Source of the DNA: Harmothoe impar
Lineage: Eukaryota > Annelida > Polychaeta > Phyllodocida > Polynoidae
NCBI GenBank assembly: GCA_947462335.1
Contig: OX381707.1
Location: 80,686,610 to 80,750,609 of the forward strand
DNA length: 64,000 nucleotides
Direction: 5' to 3'
The first letter of the stretch is position 1. Each line of letters opens with the position of its first letter. The notes under the pieces were generated by a model. The model made no database searches. It saw only the letters and a list, made by a program, of their open reading frames with translations, and was not told the DNA's origin. The position numbers and the translations under genes are program-made. This document shows, in pieces, positions 12,901 to 23,579 of the stretch.

Positions 12901-13075
12901 TCACTATGTATTCATCTATTCAACCCTTCAACACACATATTGTATGTTCTTTCTACCACCTTCTATCTTTCTCGGGCGGTTGCCTTGAGTTTTTTTTGTG
13001 GGGATCGATTAATTATCAAGGGTCAGTGGTCAGCTTCAGGTGGTGGGAGTCCGGTTCCAAGTTTCCAATTTGCAT
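9980..13075 (+). repeat. Composite block 3 (D, F, C, A, insertion, G)
   Basis: The modules are D (9980-10225), F (10600-11000), C (11012-11330), A (11430-11610), then G and its tail after the palindrome (12398-13075). The tail shares 'tttctcgggcggttgccttgag' and 'aagggtcagtggtc' with 9395-9455. It is a tandem duplicate of block 2 with accumulated substitutions, and E is largely deleted. Confidence 0.75.
11654..12397. mobile_element. 0.74-kb palindromic element flanked by TTAA
   Basis: The element begins GGTAGGGTTTCAGGGTAA (from 11658) and ends TTACCCTGAAACCCTACC (to 12393), with TTAA on both sides (11654-11657 and 12394-12397). The arms remain complementary almost to the centre; for example 'accaatctgactggaat' near 11735 mirrors 'attccagttagattggt' near 12295. 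The whole element could fold into a hairpin of about 360 bp per arm. It has no coding capacity. The TTAA duplication resembles piggyBac, but the termini differ from the other TTAA family in this window. Confidence 0.85.
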
Positions 13076-13656
13076 TATTGCGGGATGTGATGCGGGGAGG
13101 GGGGGGGAGAAGGGGAAGCTTTTTGCAAGGACCTGTGAACACAGAATGAGTATAAAAAAGATATAAGTGCATGAACTGGAAAAGTATAGTGTGGAGAAGT
13201 CAAAGAAAGAGTTGTGAGAAGGTGGCCATTGGTGTGGTACATCATAGAAAATGATAGAGGATAGTGATCCTGTTTGTATGAGATGAGACAAAATTGGTAA
13301 AACTATATCTTTTGGATAATAGGGTAGCAGCAGAAACTTCTCACATGGTGTTTGAGGCACGTTTTAGGTGTGTGTGCTTCACTTGCATCTAAGTTGGATA
13401 CTCTTTTAACACAACTTGTAGTTCGATGTCTAGGTTATTATATTAATTCTAGGCAGTCTGCCTATGACTACACTGATAGAAGTAAGTAGTGTTCCTGTAC
13501 ACCAAATACTGGGGGCAACTTTGGTTCCAGTAGATTGTGCTGTAGACCTACAGCAAGTGAGCTTTTGTACATTTACAGCTCTATGTACTGTATAGGGACA
13601 GCATAATCTTCTGTTGCTGTACAGCAAAATTTATTGTAAAGCATAGTCTGAAGGTC

Positions 13657-13673
13657 CTGGGTTCACCTCCCAG
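13657..13673 (+). other. tRNA T-arm-like segment
   Basis: CTGGG-TTCACCT-CCCAG forms a perfect 5-bp stem with a 7-nt loop starting TTC, as in a tRNA T-arm. No matching 5-prime half is present, so it is at most a 3-prime tRNA remnant. Confidence 0.4.
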
Positions 13674-13747
13674 TGCTGGTGATATTTTTAATCATCTATG
13701 TGAGGGAAAAACAAATTTTAGGTGGATGTAGGTGCAATAAGAGAAGT

Positions 13748-13818
13748 GGCTCCACCAAGGATTGAACTCACCACTTGTGGTGTAGCAGACAGGCGCTGAT
13801 CCATTGGGCCACAGAGCC
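13748..13818 (-). tRNA. tRNA-like pseudogene or SINE head
   Basis: On the minus strand the 71-nt segment starts GGCTCTG and ends TGGAGCC, a 7-bp acceptor stem with two G-T pairs. It contains an A-box-like TGGCCCAATGG with the GG of a D-loop, and a T-loop TTCAATC. The D-stem has a mismatch, the T-stem is imperfect, and I cannot draw a normal anticodon stem, so no anticodon is assigned. It resembles the 5-prime style of arginine tRNAs. It is more likely a decayed or SINE-borne copy than a working gene. Confidence 0.45.
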
Positions 13819-14449
13819 GGTGTTACAAATAGTCATATTGGGATATAAACTACCTCTGCCATGTCTGTATTAAATGAGCTACAGCCTTGTTGCTAAAGAT
13901 CCCTGATGAGAGGTGGCTAGACCTAGGATCGATCTCAAGACCTCTCGTGTACATATTACAGGGAAAAGTACTGTAGATCTACAAGTCACTACCATAGCCT
14001 GCAACTACAGTAACAAAATTGTACATGTACAGTAGAATTTGCTGTATTATTATTTACAGCTAAAGTACTGTACATTTACAGCAAATTTTGCTGTTCACAA
14101 ACAACAACTTTTGACAGTGTACTCTAGTAGCCCATATGAGAGGGAATCTCGTCTTTGGCCTATAACTGCTGCAATTAATGTCCTGATACCTAATACCCAT
14201 GGTCAGTGTATACAGCTGACACCTCACTTTGCCTCCTCATTAGCTTTAGATATTCACTGAAATTTAATAGCCAGTGGACATGAACTTAGAACAGATAATG
14301 CACAGCGGAGTAGGGAAATGGGGGCCAGGGGGCACACATAGTGAAAAGTGGGGGCAGAGGGGCCTGGGCTCCCAATCATACAATCCAATATAAGTGTGCA
14401 TCATGCATAAAAGCCAATACGAAAAGTTTGTTCAGTAATGTAAGCCTTC

Positions 14450-14770
14450 GGAGACATGCTGATCATATATTGCAATCAGGATGCGCCACAGGGTTTGTAT
14501 TTGCGTTGGAGAGGGGAACTCATGTAATCAAGTATAACTTATCACTCCAGTAATGACCCACAATGACTTGCTGTAACTCCCCAAGGACCAGGGAAGGCCA
14601 TCACTGATGAGGCTGATTGGAGTAATTCTGAGGGGGTTGTATCTGGTAATGTCTAATCATGTTAAGTGGCTGATAAGTGGCTGAAGCTAAGGAGGTTGTG
14701 TAATAACTCTCCAGAATTACCAAAGTGCCTCTTATCATGGGTTATATTTCACTGGGACTCTAACTAACAA
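14450..14770 (+). repeat. J module, copy 1
   Basis: Landmarks are 'aatcaagtataactt', 'ccaaggaccagggaaggcca', 'gattggagtaattctgag' and 'gtctaatcatgtt'. The module is repeated forward at 34690-34990 and reversed at 50520-50860. It contains no conserved reading frame. Confidence 0.75.
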
Positions 14771-15125
14771 GGGGGGTGGGCACTTTTGTATTTGTTAAGC
14801 ACATCTTTACATTAATACCTTAAGACTGATCATCATTAGTTAGAGTTCGCAAGGACTGAAATGGCGGATCTCTTATAGATGTTTATAGGATTATAACCTT
14901 CATGCTCTGATTCATTCACCCCCGGTCCGCCATTATGACATGATAATTACCATGTGTCCAAATAATCAACAATTATTGGATGAATGATGTAATACATATG
15001 TCTAGATTCCCAGCTACACTCTAACTCAGAGTCAGTAAGTGCTGAGGGCAGGCCCTTGCTGAGTAGAAACAAGGATATAGGGTCGGTAACTGTGATATCG
15101 GTAATAGGCATGAAATGAAAAAGGC

Positions 15126-15444
15126 ACCATGGCACACAGGCTTAAATGAGTGGCATGCTCATACGTTCAGTAGATGACTGTATATAGCACACGGTATGCC
15201 AGAGCTAGATGCCCATCAATTTTCAGCCCTAGATAGCCCCACTGTACTATGTCTGTGGCAATAGACACATAAAGATGATGGTGGACTAAGCAGTTTGTAT
15301 ACTTTCAAACAGACTGTGCTTCTCTGTACAGTGGGGCCATCTAGGGTTGAAAGATGATGGGTGTCTAGCTCTGTCATACCTTTTGCCATATGCAATCTAC
15401 TCCTAGCATAAGCATGCCACTCAGTTTAAGCCTGTGCTATGGCA
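15126..15444. mobile_element. 319-bp palindromic MITE
   Basis: The left half runs 'acaggcttaaatgagtggc', 'agagctagatgcccatca', 'ccctagatagccccactgta'. The right half is its reverse complement with substitutions ('tacagtggggccatctaggg', 'gatgggtgtctagctct', 'gccactcagtttaagcctgt'). It has no coding capacity, and I could not settle on a target duplication. Confidence 0.75.
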
Positions 15445-15459
15445 TGAAGGAAATAGTGT

Positions 15460-15720
15460 AGAAGCTACAGAGGAGGTTCAGGTACAGGGAGCTTGTACTA
15501 CGTAGTAAATGTGCTCAGATGTCTTGTACACCCTGCGGGATAGCATCCTTATAAAAACAAACCCTTCTTATAGGGCTCAGGAGCAAACTATGTAAAACAC
15601 TGTTTGTCATAACAATAAAAGGGATAGGGTGTGGTAAAGTCTGGGACTGGGGAGAGGAGTGTAGGTGGGCAGGAGGAGCAGGAAGACAGTGATTTGTCAG
15701 GTGGGGCCAGTATTTCGGTG
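15460..15720 (+). repeat. P module, copy 1
   Basis: Landmarks are 'ggaggttcaggtacagggagc', 'agtaaatgtgctcagat', 'aactatgtaaaacactgttt' and 'ggcaggaggagcaggaa'. It matches 26620-27130 and, in part, 18590-18790. Confidence 0.65.
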
Positions 15721-15729
15721 TGTGAGTAA

Positions 15730-17640
15730 TGAAGTGATGGAAAATGTGGATGAATGTCAGATGTAGGGCTTACTGATTTAGTGATATTTATATTCTCAAT
15801 TGCTTTTCCCCCCCTTGCGTAGAGAATAACCAGAAAATGTCAACCGCCATCATTGACTCATATACATGGAAACGGATTGTTGTCATGTAAATCACCAGGT
15901 GGAAGGCAAGAAAGTAATTTTTTTAAATTAATTGACATAATCTAGTCAGTGCCACTCTGAACCACATATTAAAATATTGGCAGGGTGTCATTACAGGTAC
16001 AGTCAATATGAAAACGCCGGCAAAAAGGCTGCCGGTCCAGCAGAAAAGTCACTACTGCCTAAATGACTGGCTAAAATCTGCAGATCCTTGCATACATGTA
16101 TGCTAGATTTTACGGCTTGTAAATCGGACCATTATTAAGGTTTCTAGAGCATAAAACAGAAGACATAAATACTTTTTACAGGTTTCTTTAAGATCAGTTT
16201 TATGATTTAAGATATTTAGATGATTTAGATGATATGATTTGGAATTTTTGAAGTCTAATTTTTTTTTTCACTTGAGAAAAACGTTTAAGAAGTTGACATC
16301 TGACACCAACGATTTTCGCAGTTGACAGTTGACACCAACTATTTTCTATGTCTAAAATTAATGAAAGAAAATTTCACTTAAGATAAATTGGCTAAAAAGT
16401 AATTAATTTTACATGATACAGTTTTGAATTTTTCTTTTTACATAGTACTTTTTGGGGGATGACCCTTGTTGGCCACCGTAGGTAGGAGTGGGAGCTGCTG
16501 AGAGTGGGAGCAGGCTGCAGTACCTGCAGTACTGTTACAGACACTTCAGGCTGCCTCAGGTTCTCATGCTAGGACACATGCAGCCACAGACCAATGTTGT
16601 GTTAACTTTGTCTGATAGCTATGAGGTGGTGGGGGAGGAGGCAGGGCTGGTAGTATGAGAGTGGGGGTCAGATGCTGTCTAGCGAGCCAAAAAAGTATTG
16701 CCATACCTGGCTGGTGAGAGATCCCCATGTTTTGACTCTTAATACAGGACCTCATTACAGACAAAGTAAAAGGTCTACAGACCCATAGAAGGTTACATGC
16801 TTATCTCTCTCTTTCCATATTCACTCAGACATGTGCCTGTTTGTTGATCATATGTTAGTAAATCAGTGGTTTATAAGATGAACCTTCTGCTCACACTAGG
16901 CCTGACACATGGCAGGACCCCCAGTGATTAGAGCAGGGTCAGATTTCCATCAGGTTTTCGCCATAACACCATAGTAGCATACACTTTCCAAGAAGGCTGA
17001 GAAATTAGGAGGGTCCAGAGCTGTTTTCTGAGATATTCAAGCCTTAAGTCGGTGTTTCATGTAATAGGAGTATATAGTGTTTTGCCACATATGTACAAAA
17101 AATTGTATTGAAAAGTAGCTAAATATCTATATAACTCTCTCGGGATATAGGTTTTAATGTTGTCTTTCTAGAAAATCCCTTTTGAACATATGGTCCCAGG
17201 CATATTTCAAAGGTTTTTGTCCATTGAAAAAGAAGAAGTAAAAAGGAAATAGAAATATACTAAGGGCTAGTTATGTATGACTTCTGAATGAGAGCCACCA
17301 CCACAGACTCAATAGCAGTGGCAGAATGCATGCCTTCATATGCAAAGGTTGATACTTCTCACCCCGGTCAGGCAACACCTTTGTCCACTTTAGGACAATT
17401 AGATATAAGTTGTTCCAATATGACACAAAGGTCCCCTGGTGATCTATGGTCTATTCCAGTGAATGCCACTGAATTGTCCTTATGACCTTCCTGTGCATGG
17501 TATGTACTGAACATTGTATGGTTTATTCCTCTATGGAGTGGACGCTTATTCAAGTTAAATTAGGGTACCGTAATAGGCCTGTGCCGGTTGTGTAAATTTT
17601 CCCTTTCTGAACTTTTACATGTTTGTTATTTGGTGCAGGC
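15730..17640. other. Unassigned intergenic sequence
   Basis: I recognise no gene, RNA or transposon terminus here. It holds AT-rich stretches (16140-16440), a G-rich tract near 16630 and a small inverted repeat 'gccggcaaaaaggctgccggt' split near 16015-16040. Short frames at 16564 and 17288 have no supporting features. Confidence 0.4.
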
Positions 17641-17659
17641 AGGTTTAACCGTCTAAGAT

Positions 17660-18115
17660 GACTGACATGTTAATGAAGTAATCAGGGTGGTGAAAGCATT
17701 AGCCCTTTAAGAATGGCATAATGCCTAAATGCATCATGCCATTTGTCGCCATGATGCATGAATGCAGCCCTGACAAGTAACTCATCAGGGCTGCATTCAA
17801 ACATTTTGCGGACTCTACAGGGTTTAGACACGCCCAAAGGGTCAGCATTATGCACCAATGTAGCACTGGCGAGTTACTCATAGGGGCTGTATTGGTGCAT
17901 CATGACGACAAATGTCATCTTTTAGCAACATGCATCCTTAAAGAGAGCTGATCAGGCAGGTGGTGAGAGCATTAAGAGAAGGAGGGAGAGAAGAAAGGTC
18001 GGAAGTGCCTGGTGGGTTCATGGGATTTGATGCGGTTTCATAGAAATTAAAGGCGTAGGATTTAGTCTCAAATTCAATTTGTGGAGCTTCCCAGAACTAT
18101 ACTACATTTAGATGT
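17660..18115 (+). repeat. C module split by a TTAA-type MITE
   Basis: C-family words flank the MITE at 17699-17945: 'catgttaatgaagtaatcagg' before it, and 'gatcaggcaggtggtgagag' then 'tttagtctcaaattcaattt' after it. The phrase 'ggtggtga(a/g)agcatta' occurs on both sides, suggesting a small duplication or misalignment around the insertion. Confidence 0.6.
17699..17945. mobile_element. TTAA-family palindromic MITE, degraded ends
   Basis: It begins TTAGCCCTTTAAGAATGGCA and ends near CATCCTTAAAGAGA, which are decayed forms of the family termini CCCTTTAAGGATGG / CCATCCTTAAAGGG. The interior has mirrored 'aatgcagccctga' and 'tcagggctgcatt'. Confidence 0.7.
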
Positions 18116-18149
18116 GGATACAGACTGAAATAGATTGAATAATCAGTGA

Positions 18150-18420
18150 CTCTAAACAACTAAATATCTTACTTTGTGTGAACTTGGGGATGCTTACTAT
18201 AAGAATGGTCACTTCTTTGGCCATTGACTAACCATCAGGAGTTATTCACCTGAAAACTATGAAACGCCTTGAGGGGAGCCCTGCTGGGTCATTGGTAACT
18301 ACTGATGAGAAGCCCTCTGCCCCCTACTGTAGGGGTACAATGTTTGAGGGCAGTGTGTGATCAGGAGTCAGTGTAATGGGGAAGGCAAAAGTAGTAGCAA
18401 AGGTAGATCAGTTCATATTT
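18150..18420 (+). repeat. A module
   Basis: Landmarks are 'ccatcaggagttattcacctgaaaac', 'agccctctgccccctactgt' and 'gaggggtcagtgtaatgggg'-like words. It follows a C module, as in blocks 2 and 3. Confidence 0.65.
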
Positions 18421-18589
18421 ACTAGATGGAAGAAGCAAGAAAACAGGACTGATCAAGACTCTACCCGTGAAGATGGCTAGAAGCTACTTGGAAATTACAT
18501 GGGATTCAGGCTGTGTGACAAGCCTTCCGTATAAGCAGAATGCCTCTAATAATGGGCTGTACCTTCAGCTTGAGGCATCGCCAGTCGCA

Positions 18590-18790
18590 GCAGTCTCAGA
18601 TTCTCAAGGTGTAGGATATGATATGGGTGGAAGGAGACTATGTAAACAGCACTGTTTGCCCTAACAATAAAAGAGGTCTGTGCAGGCTGGGGAAGATGCT
18701 GGGACAGAGGGTGAGGGAGTGTAAGTGTGTTTGGGGACCAGGAAGACTTTGATTTATCAGCAGGACTCGGCCCTGCTCTCACATGTAGGG
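18590..18790 (+). repeat. P module, copy 2
   Basis: 'gcagtctcagattctcaagg', 'gagactatgtaaacagcact' and 'ccaggaagactttgatttat' match 26940-27080. The leading part of the module is missing. Confidence 0.6.
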
Positions 18791-18799
18791 TGTACATGG

Positions 18800-20050
18800 T
18801 ATAACGGTGGTAATAAATAATGGGAATCTGTGTGAGTTTTAGTTATGTCAGACATTTCCACACTAAAGCAATCTCAGTTGTTGTCACTAAATCATATTTT
18901 GTTGGAAATGACCAAAAGATTAATTGGGTGGCATATATAGATTGCATTTCAGAACCATTACCGCACATTGCAATGCTACTGAGGTGCGAGAACACAGGTA
19001 TATGTACCAGGACAAGGGCAAGCACAGACTAATATAGTATTTCCGTTGTCTGAGGGCATCCACTGTCTGGAAGCTGCTCTAACCTTGGAGGTGGGAAGGT
19101 ACCTGCAGGTTTTGAACCTGGTGTTCTTAATCCACCGATAACAGGGCTGGGATGGAGACACTAATGATAGGCCTCTTCATTGTGAAAGGTCTAATTTTGG
19201 TGCCTCTTGCCTCATGGCATGCTTGTTTGCATGTAAGATGCCTTTACACTTTAAGAAAATCTCCTTTAAAGGTCATAACAGCATTTAGGTGGCTTTTAGT
19301 TACTCGAATAGAATGTGCTTAGAATGTTCCTTGAAGCACAGCTAATTTGCTGGAATGCAAACATGCATGCATTCCTCCAATGGTAGCTTGGGTTTACATA
19401 CCTATGTGTAGTTAGATGGTATGAGTGTAGACCATGGTGGGGGTCTGGCCCTCATGCTGCCCGCCTCTGGTGTCTGATGTACGCCTCCAGGTACCTGCAA
19501 TACAAACATACAGAGGCACATCAAGGAGGGCAGGATGGGGATGGTTATGTCATAAGGTAGGCATGGTGTGGGCCTGGTAGCGTTCATACAGTCTAACCTA
19601 TGACCTAGGCGAGCTGGCCCCACCTCGACCTCTGTTCCAGAACGTCATCGCTAGCAGCAAAGCTTGCTGGTAAAAGTAGTTCCGGTGCACTTGGTGCTGT
19701 AATATTAAAAGTGTAGCTGTAGGGATCCCCCCCCCCAATATATTGGGGTAGTGGTCCCTCAGATACCAGCGATGCTGCTTGGATGCATCCGAGGATGCAT
19801 TGGGGCCAGCTTGTGACATGGGGTATCGCTAAATAGTGTACATATATCACTTGTGGAATGTGTTTTTCTAACCGTGTAATGACTGCACAATGCTTTCATA
19901 CTCTTTGCCCTTTTGTGGGCATGATGCAAGTCATCGATGTTGACCCTAGTGGCTAGAAAATCATGCAGGTTTTTTCAATTGAAAACAGGTAATATCTTTT
20001 TGTCTCCTCCCACCTCCTGCCAAAGAGGGGCTGAAGTTAGAAAATGAGCA
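18800..20050. other. Unassigned sequence
   Basis: I see no gene. A segment near 19095-19140, read on the minus strand, gives 'caccaggttcaaaacctg', which resembles a tRNA B-box, but no cloverleaf can be drawn. The minus-strand frames of 73-81 codons at 19402-19850 overlap one another in different frames and have no recognisable domain. Confidence 0.35.
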
Positions 20051-20054
20051 ATCC

Positions 20055-20299
20055 TTAACCCTTTAAGGATGGCATCATGCCTTAATGCACCATGCCTCCG
20101 GTCGTCATGATGCATAAATGTAGCCCTGGCAAGTAACTCGCCAGTGCTGCATTCAAGCGTCATGCCAATCCTACTTGGTCGAGACACTCCCGTCGGGTTG
20201 GCATGATGCACCAATGCAGCACCAGCGAGTTACTCACCGGGGATGCATTGGTGCATCATGATGACAATCTTTTGGCAACATCCATCTCTAAAGGGTTAA
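20055..20299. mobile_element. TTAA-flanked palindromic MITE, best-preserved copy
   Basis: It is TTAA (20055-20058), then CCCTTTAAGGATGGCATCAT, a mirrored interior, and CTCTAAAGGG followed by TTAA (20296-20299). TTAA target duplications with CCC-starting termini fit the piggyBac superfamily. The interior repeats 'agtaactcgccag' and 'gcgagttactcac' around a centre near 20175. It is non-coding and 245 bp including the flanks. Confidence 0.85.
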
Positions 20300-20639
20300 T
20301 ACTGGTCTCAAAGCTTAGACTACCTAGCAATTCTGTCTACAAGTGGGTTGCCACAGGCTCTTCCTCCTCCCACGGTAAACGGCTCGACACAATAAAGCTA
20401 ATCTACCCGCTTATCTAACCAGCACACAGAGGGGCTCAGCCTGGGGGTGGTCTCGTAGGAGGACATGGCTGATGTGAAGATAGAGGCAGAGAGAAAGGAG
20501 ACAGACACATTGCCATTGACTTATAGGGGTCAGTCTGGGCAAATTCATCAAAAGCGGCTTCCATTAAGTATGATTATTCAGGGCACCCACATATGTATAG
20601 TAGATCTATAATGTTATTACCACCCCCTTCCATTCATAC

Positions 20640-20960
20640 ACTCATGCCACACTGATATTCCTAGGCTCCCTATACGCCCAATCTCTCAGCCACTAGTGCC
20701 TAACCTAGTTAGTCATTTTTTGGCTCCCTATACGACCAACCTAGATTAGTTATTTTTGTCAGGTTGGTCACTACTGACCAACCCACCTTAGTCTTTTTAG
20801 TTCCAGGGGGAGCCACTAGGTGGTCATCACAGGTGGCCCCAACTAGTGGTATACAAATACAACACACCAATAATGGACCTAGGTTAGCCACTACTGACTG
20901 ACCCCTTGGTCATTTTTGAATGTAACTTTGCCATTGTGACTAACACTCATATGACCAACC
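20640..20960. repeat. Cluster of CCAACCTAGNTTAGTC-like words
   Basis: Five or more related words occur in both orientations, for example 'taacctagttagtcat' (20701), 'gaccaacctagattagt' (20735), 'caggttggtcac' (20760), 'gacctaggttagccac' (20877) and 'gaccaacctaggttagtc' (20953). This is short repetitive and partly palindromic sequence, perhaps a decayed transposon. Confidence 0.6.
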
Positions 20961-20999
20961 TAGGTTAGTCGGAACTGACAAACCTTTCAACCTATTGGT

Positions 21000-22130
21000 T
21001 TTCAGTGCAGGGGTTTAAAAAGAATTGTTCGTCAAAATCGTACATCTGTTTCCACTGCAGTAGATGTATCCTATTTGGGAATGTTAAACAATTGGGAGAT
21101 TTCGAGCAAAATTGAGCTTTATTTTAAACTTTGAATATTCTATATATTCGCAGCCAGTGATATTTGCTATTTTTATCAAAAGTTAGAATATTGAAACTAT
21201 TTACCGATAAATCATTATCTAGAATGATGTAGATCTAATTAAGTTACTTAGAATAACGAAGGGTATAAATTGTAGCCATTTTCTACTCTGATTCTAGCCA
21301 TTTTACACTTTATTTTTAGCTTTAAATGTAAGATTTAGACCGATTTTGCTATACTTTTCAACTTCAAAGGCCAATAAACCTAAAAAATATGCCCGGGACC
21401 CCCTATCAAAATCACTTTCATATGTTAGCAAATGATCTGGATTAATTTCTAAGAGAGTAAAAAAAAATCTGTTAATTTCGAATACTATTTTCTAGCCAAT
21501 AAGGCTACAAAATAGTAGCAATTTATTCCTATTCCTTCCCAAAACATCATATTTTTACCCAGAATGCTATGGCATACAACTGTAAGATTTACTTTGCAGC
21601 AAAGTGGAACATATAGGCGTTTCATATGTGAAATTTCACATTTCTGTGCATAATGGTTGATATTTTAAAAGATTATTGAAGTTTGCACACTTTTTTCTCA
21701 TTTTTAGAGAAAAATTGAAAATACTTTAATTTTTCAAAATTCTGTATCTAAAAAAGTAAGACAGGACCCCCTATTTTTCTTTTGATTTTTCGATTTCATA
21801 TGATTCAGTCGGTCTATAGAAAAAGATTTGAAACATTCTGTTAACTTTGATCAAAGGGTAGCGACCCACCTTAACAATGAAGTAACGGAATGTAATTGGA
21901 TATTTTACAGAAAGCTAAGTCATCCAAAATATGATTAACCGAAGATATTTCAATTATCTTATATCTGAATCATAATTACAAGCTCGATTGTATTTGTAGT
22001 GTTCTGTCAGAAATATCCGCTTTGATTGGAATGTGATATCGACTATGTATCAATATAGTTAAATCCCTGTTGATAATTACATTAAGTGTCCATGTACCTC
22101 CTACTCTTTTATTCATATGAGCACTGAGAG
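21000..22130. other. AT-rich sequence with a repeated phrase, probable old transposon
   Basis: The phrase 'ggaccccctat' followed by 'tttcatatg' occurs twice (about 21398-21425 and 21765-21800), with an AT-rich interior between them. No terminal inverted repeats and no reading frame above 60 codons were found. Confidence 0.35.
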
Positions 22131-22139
22131 CACAGCTTA

Positions 22140-22950
22140 TTTATAACACACCTAAGCCCTTCAGGAAACTGCATTCCTCTAAAAGCCTTCTCCCTCAGGG
22201 AGTAAAGAGTCATAAGTGCTATAGCCGCTGATGGGGTTTACCTTGAGTTGCTCCTCACATTCCACTTATTTTCTGTTCCATCGCATTACTGGTTTCTTAA
22301 TGCCTTCCCTATACTTATTTATCCCTACTTTTTGCCACCTCCACCACTATATTTTTTGTCTAACATGTCTGATCCATGTTCTTCCCCCCTCTCTTCCTTT
22401 GTTGACTCTTTTGACTGATAAGCTTCATCTGCTTGAAATCATTATAAAAAGGGCTAAATACCAATAAGGAACTATATCCTGAGAGTAGTAATGTTTGCAC
22501 CATGTAGTTGGTAACTGGGCTGTACACCCTCAGAAAAGTGAGTACCACTGTCACCAGAAGCACTCTGTGCCTGACTTTCAGGTGAGAGTGCTTTTGGTGA
22601 CAGTGACGCTCACATTTCTGAGGGTGTAGGTGCTATGTCCTATTAGCAGTAGTAGGCACTATCGCTGAAGGGTTATTAATATCAAATGAGGTACTCTATG
22701 TGGTGTTTGGTGTCAAACATCCCAGTCCTGAAAGCTACTGAACGGAAATACAAGTCCCAACAGGACCAATATTAGCCATCAACAGGCGGAAATTGAGTAT
22801 CAACTGGAGATTGAGTGATGCGTAGGTGTACAGGCGTCTGCATTACACTTACAGAAGTAGAGCTCGTCTGAGATCATTGTTTGGAGGTTATATTTCATTT
22901 CTCGATATGAATTGACCATATCAGATGTTGTTGTGATATGAAATGTATTA
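22140..22950 (+). repeat. S plus D-prime block, copy 2
   Basis: It shares with 2450-2760 'aaactgcattcctctaaaagccttct', 'gggagtaaag' and 'aagtcccaacaggaccaatattagcc'. It shares with 315-600 'acaggcggaaattgag' and 'gaccatatcagat'. The hairpin at 22523-22628 lies inside it. Confidence 0.55.
22523..22628. repeat. 106-bp near-perfect hairpin
   Basis: The left arm contains TACACCCTCAGAAAAGTGAG, CACTGTCACCAGAAGCACTC and CCTG. The right arm is its complement with a few mismatches (CAGG, GAGTGCTTTTGGTGACAGTG, CTCACATTTCTGAGGGTGTA). The loop is about 5-8 nt. The size resembles a microRNA precursor, but it could simply be a small MITE. Confidence 0.85.
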
Positions 22951-23050
22951 AGCCTTTAAGAGACATGCATTGATTTAGCTCTTTAAAGACAGCATAATGC
23001 CTGAAGGTAGCATCCCCTTGGTCCTTATGATGCATGGACACATCAAATTT
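22948..23050. mobile_element. TTAA-family MITE fragments
   Basis: TTAAGCCTTTAAGAGACATGC is followed by CTTTAAAGACAGCATAATGCC, two left-end-like words, then 'tccttatgatgcatgga'. The rest of the element is missing. Confidence 0.45.
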
Positions 23051-23159
23051 CTTTAGATGGCTGTGTAACAACAAAATTATGTTATCCATAAAATGTAATC
23101 GGAGATGACTCCCAGAAGAATAGCATATAAATATAGTGAATATAACTTTTCCCTCATGA

Positions 23160-23575
23160 TTGGGAGATTGGGTACAGTAATCAGTTGCCTAATAACTTGT
23201 AAATGCCCTCAGGGGAGCCTGGGGGCCTGCTTGGGAATAGATGGCCACCTTTAGAAGTAGCCTGCCCTGCAGTGTACCGGGTCCAATGTGTAAGGGCAGT
23301 GTGTGGGCAGAGGTCAGTGTATTGCTTTTCCCAGGGCAGTTCAGGGAGATTATAGTCCTAATAATACAACCTGAATCACTACTTATCACGAGCTGTTATA
23401 TTGTGATCATTTATACATGATAACCTATAAGATGCCCTGATGGGCATAGCCTTGGGGCTTACTGACTAATTGATGACAACCAAGACACGACTTCTAGGGG
23501 TACAATGTGTGAGGGCAGCGTGTGGGAAGGGGTCAGTGTATTGCTTTTCTCGAGGGCAAGCCAAGGCGTAGTCAG
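23160..23575 (+). repeat. Two A modules in tandem
   Basis: Copy one (23160-23350) and copy two (23400-23575) each carry 'tgccctcaggggagcct'-like words, then 'caatgtgt(a/g)agggcagtgtgtggg' and 'gtcagtgtattgcttttc'. The start-to-start distance is about 240 bp. Confidence 0.75.
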
Positions 23576-23579
23576 TGAG

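Larger units (their letters stand above)
13467..14122. mobile_element. CACTG-ended MITE carrying tRNA-like segments
   Basis: The outer parts are filled with 'ctgtacagcaaaat' and 'gtacatttacagc' words like those in 24734-25560. The approximate ends are TACACTGATAGAAGT and ACTTTTGACAGTGTA. Two tRNA-related segments lie in the interior (13657-13673 and 13748-13818), so this may be a MITE with a nested tRNA-derived SINE or a composite element. The ends are uncertain. Confidence 0.5.

Noticed and set aside
12855..13360. Frames of 95-114 codons on both strands in the G-module tail
   Set aside because: They lie in a duplicated non-coding tail. The copy at 9240-9490 does not preserve any of them.
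13920..13955. Third tRNA-like T-arm on the minus strand ('gagatcgatcctagg')
   Set aside because: The stem does not pair and the loop lacks TTC.
14600..14650. Box C/D snoRNA candidate (TGATGA and CTGA words in the J module)
   Set aside because: C and D boxes are too close (about 25 nt), there is no terminal stem, and the reversed copy at 50.5 kb does not keep a plausible spacing.
19095..19140. tRNA B-box-like word on the minus strand
   Set aside because: No A-box, acceptor pairing or cloverleaf could be built around it.
19598..19850. Overlapping minus-strand frames of 73 and 81 codons
   Set aside because: They overlap each other in different frames and carry no domain, signal peptide or conserved copy.
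20813..20826. CTCF-like CCACTAGGTGGTCA
   Set aside because: Three mismatches to the consensus, and it lies in a short repetitive tract.
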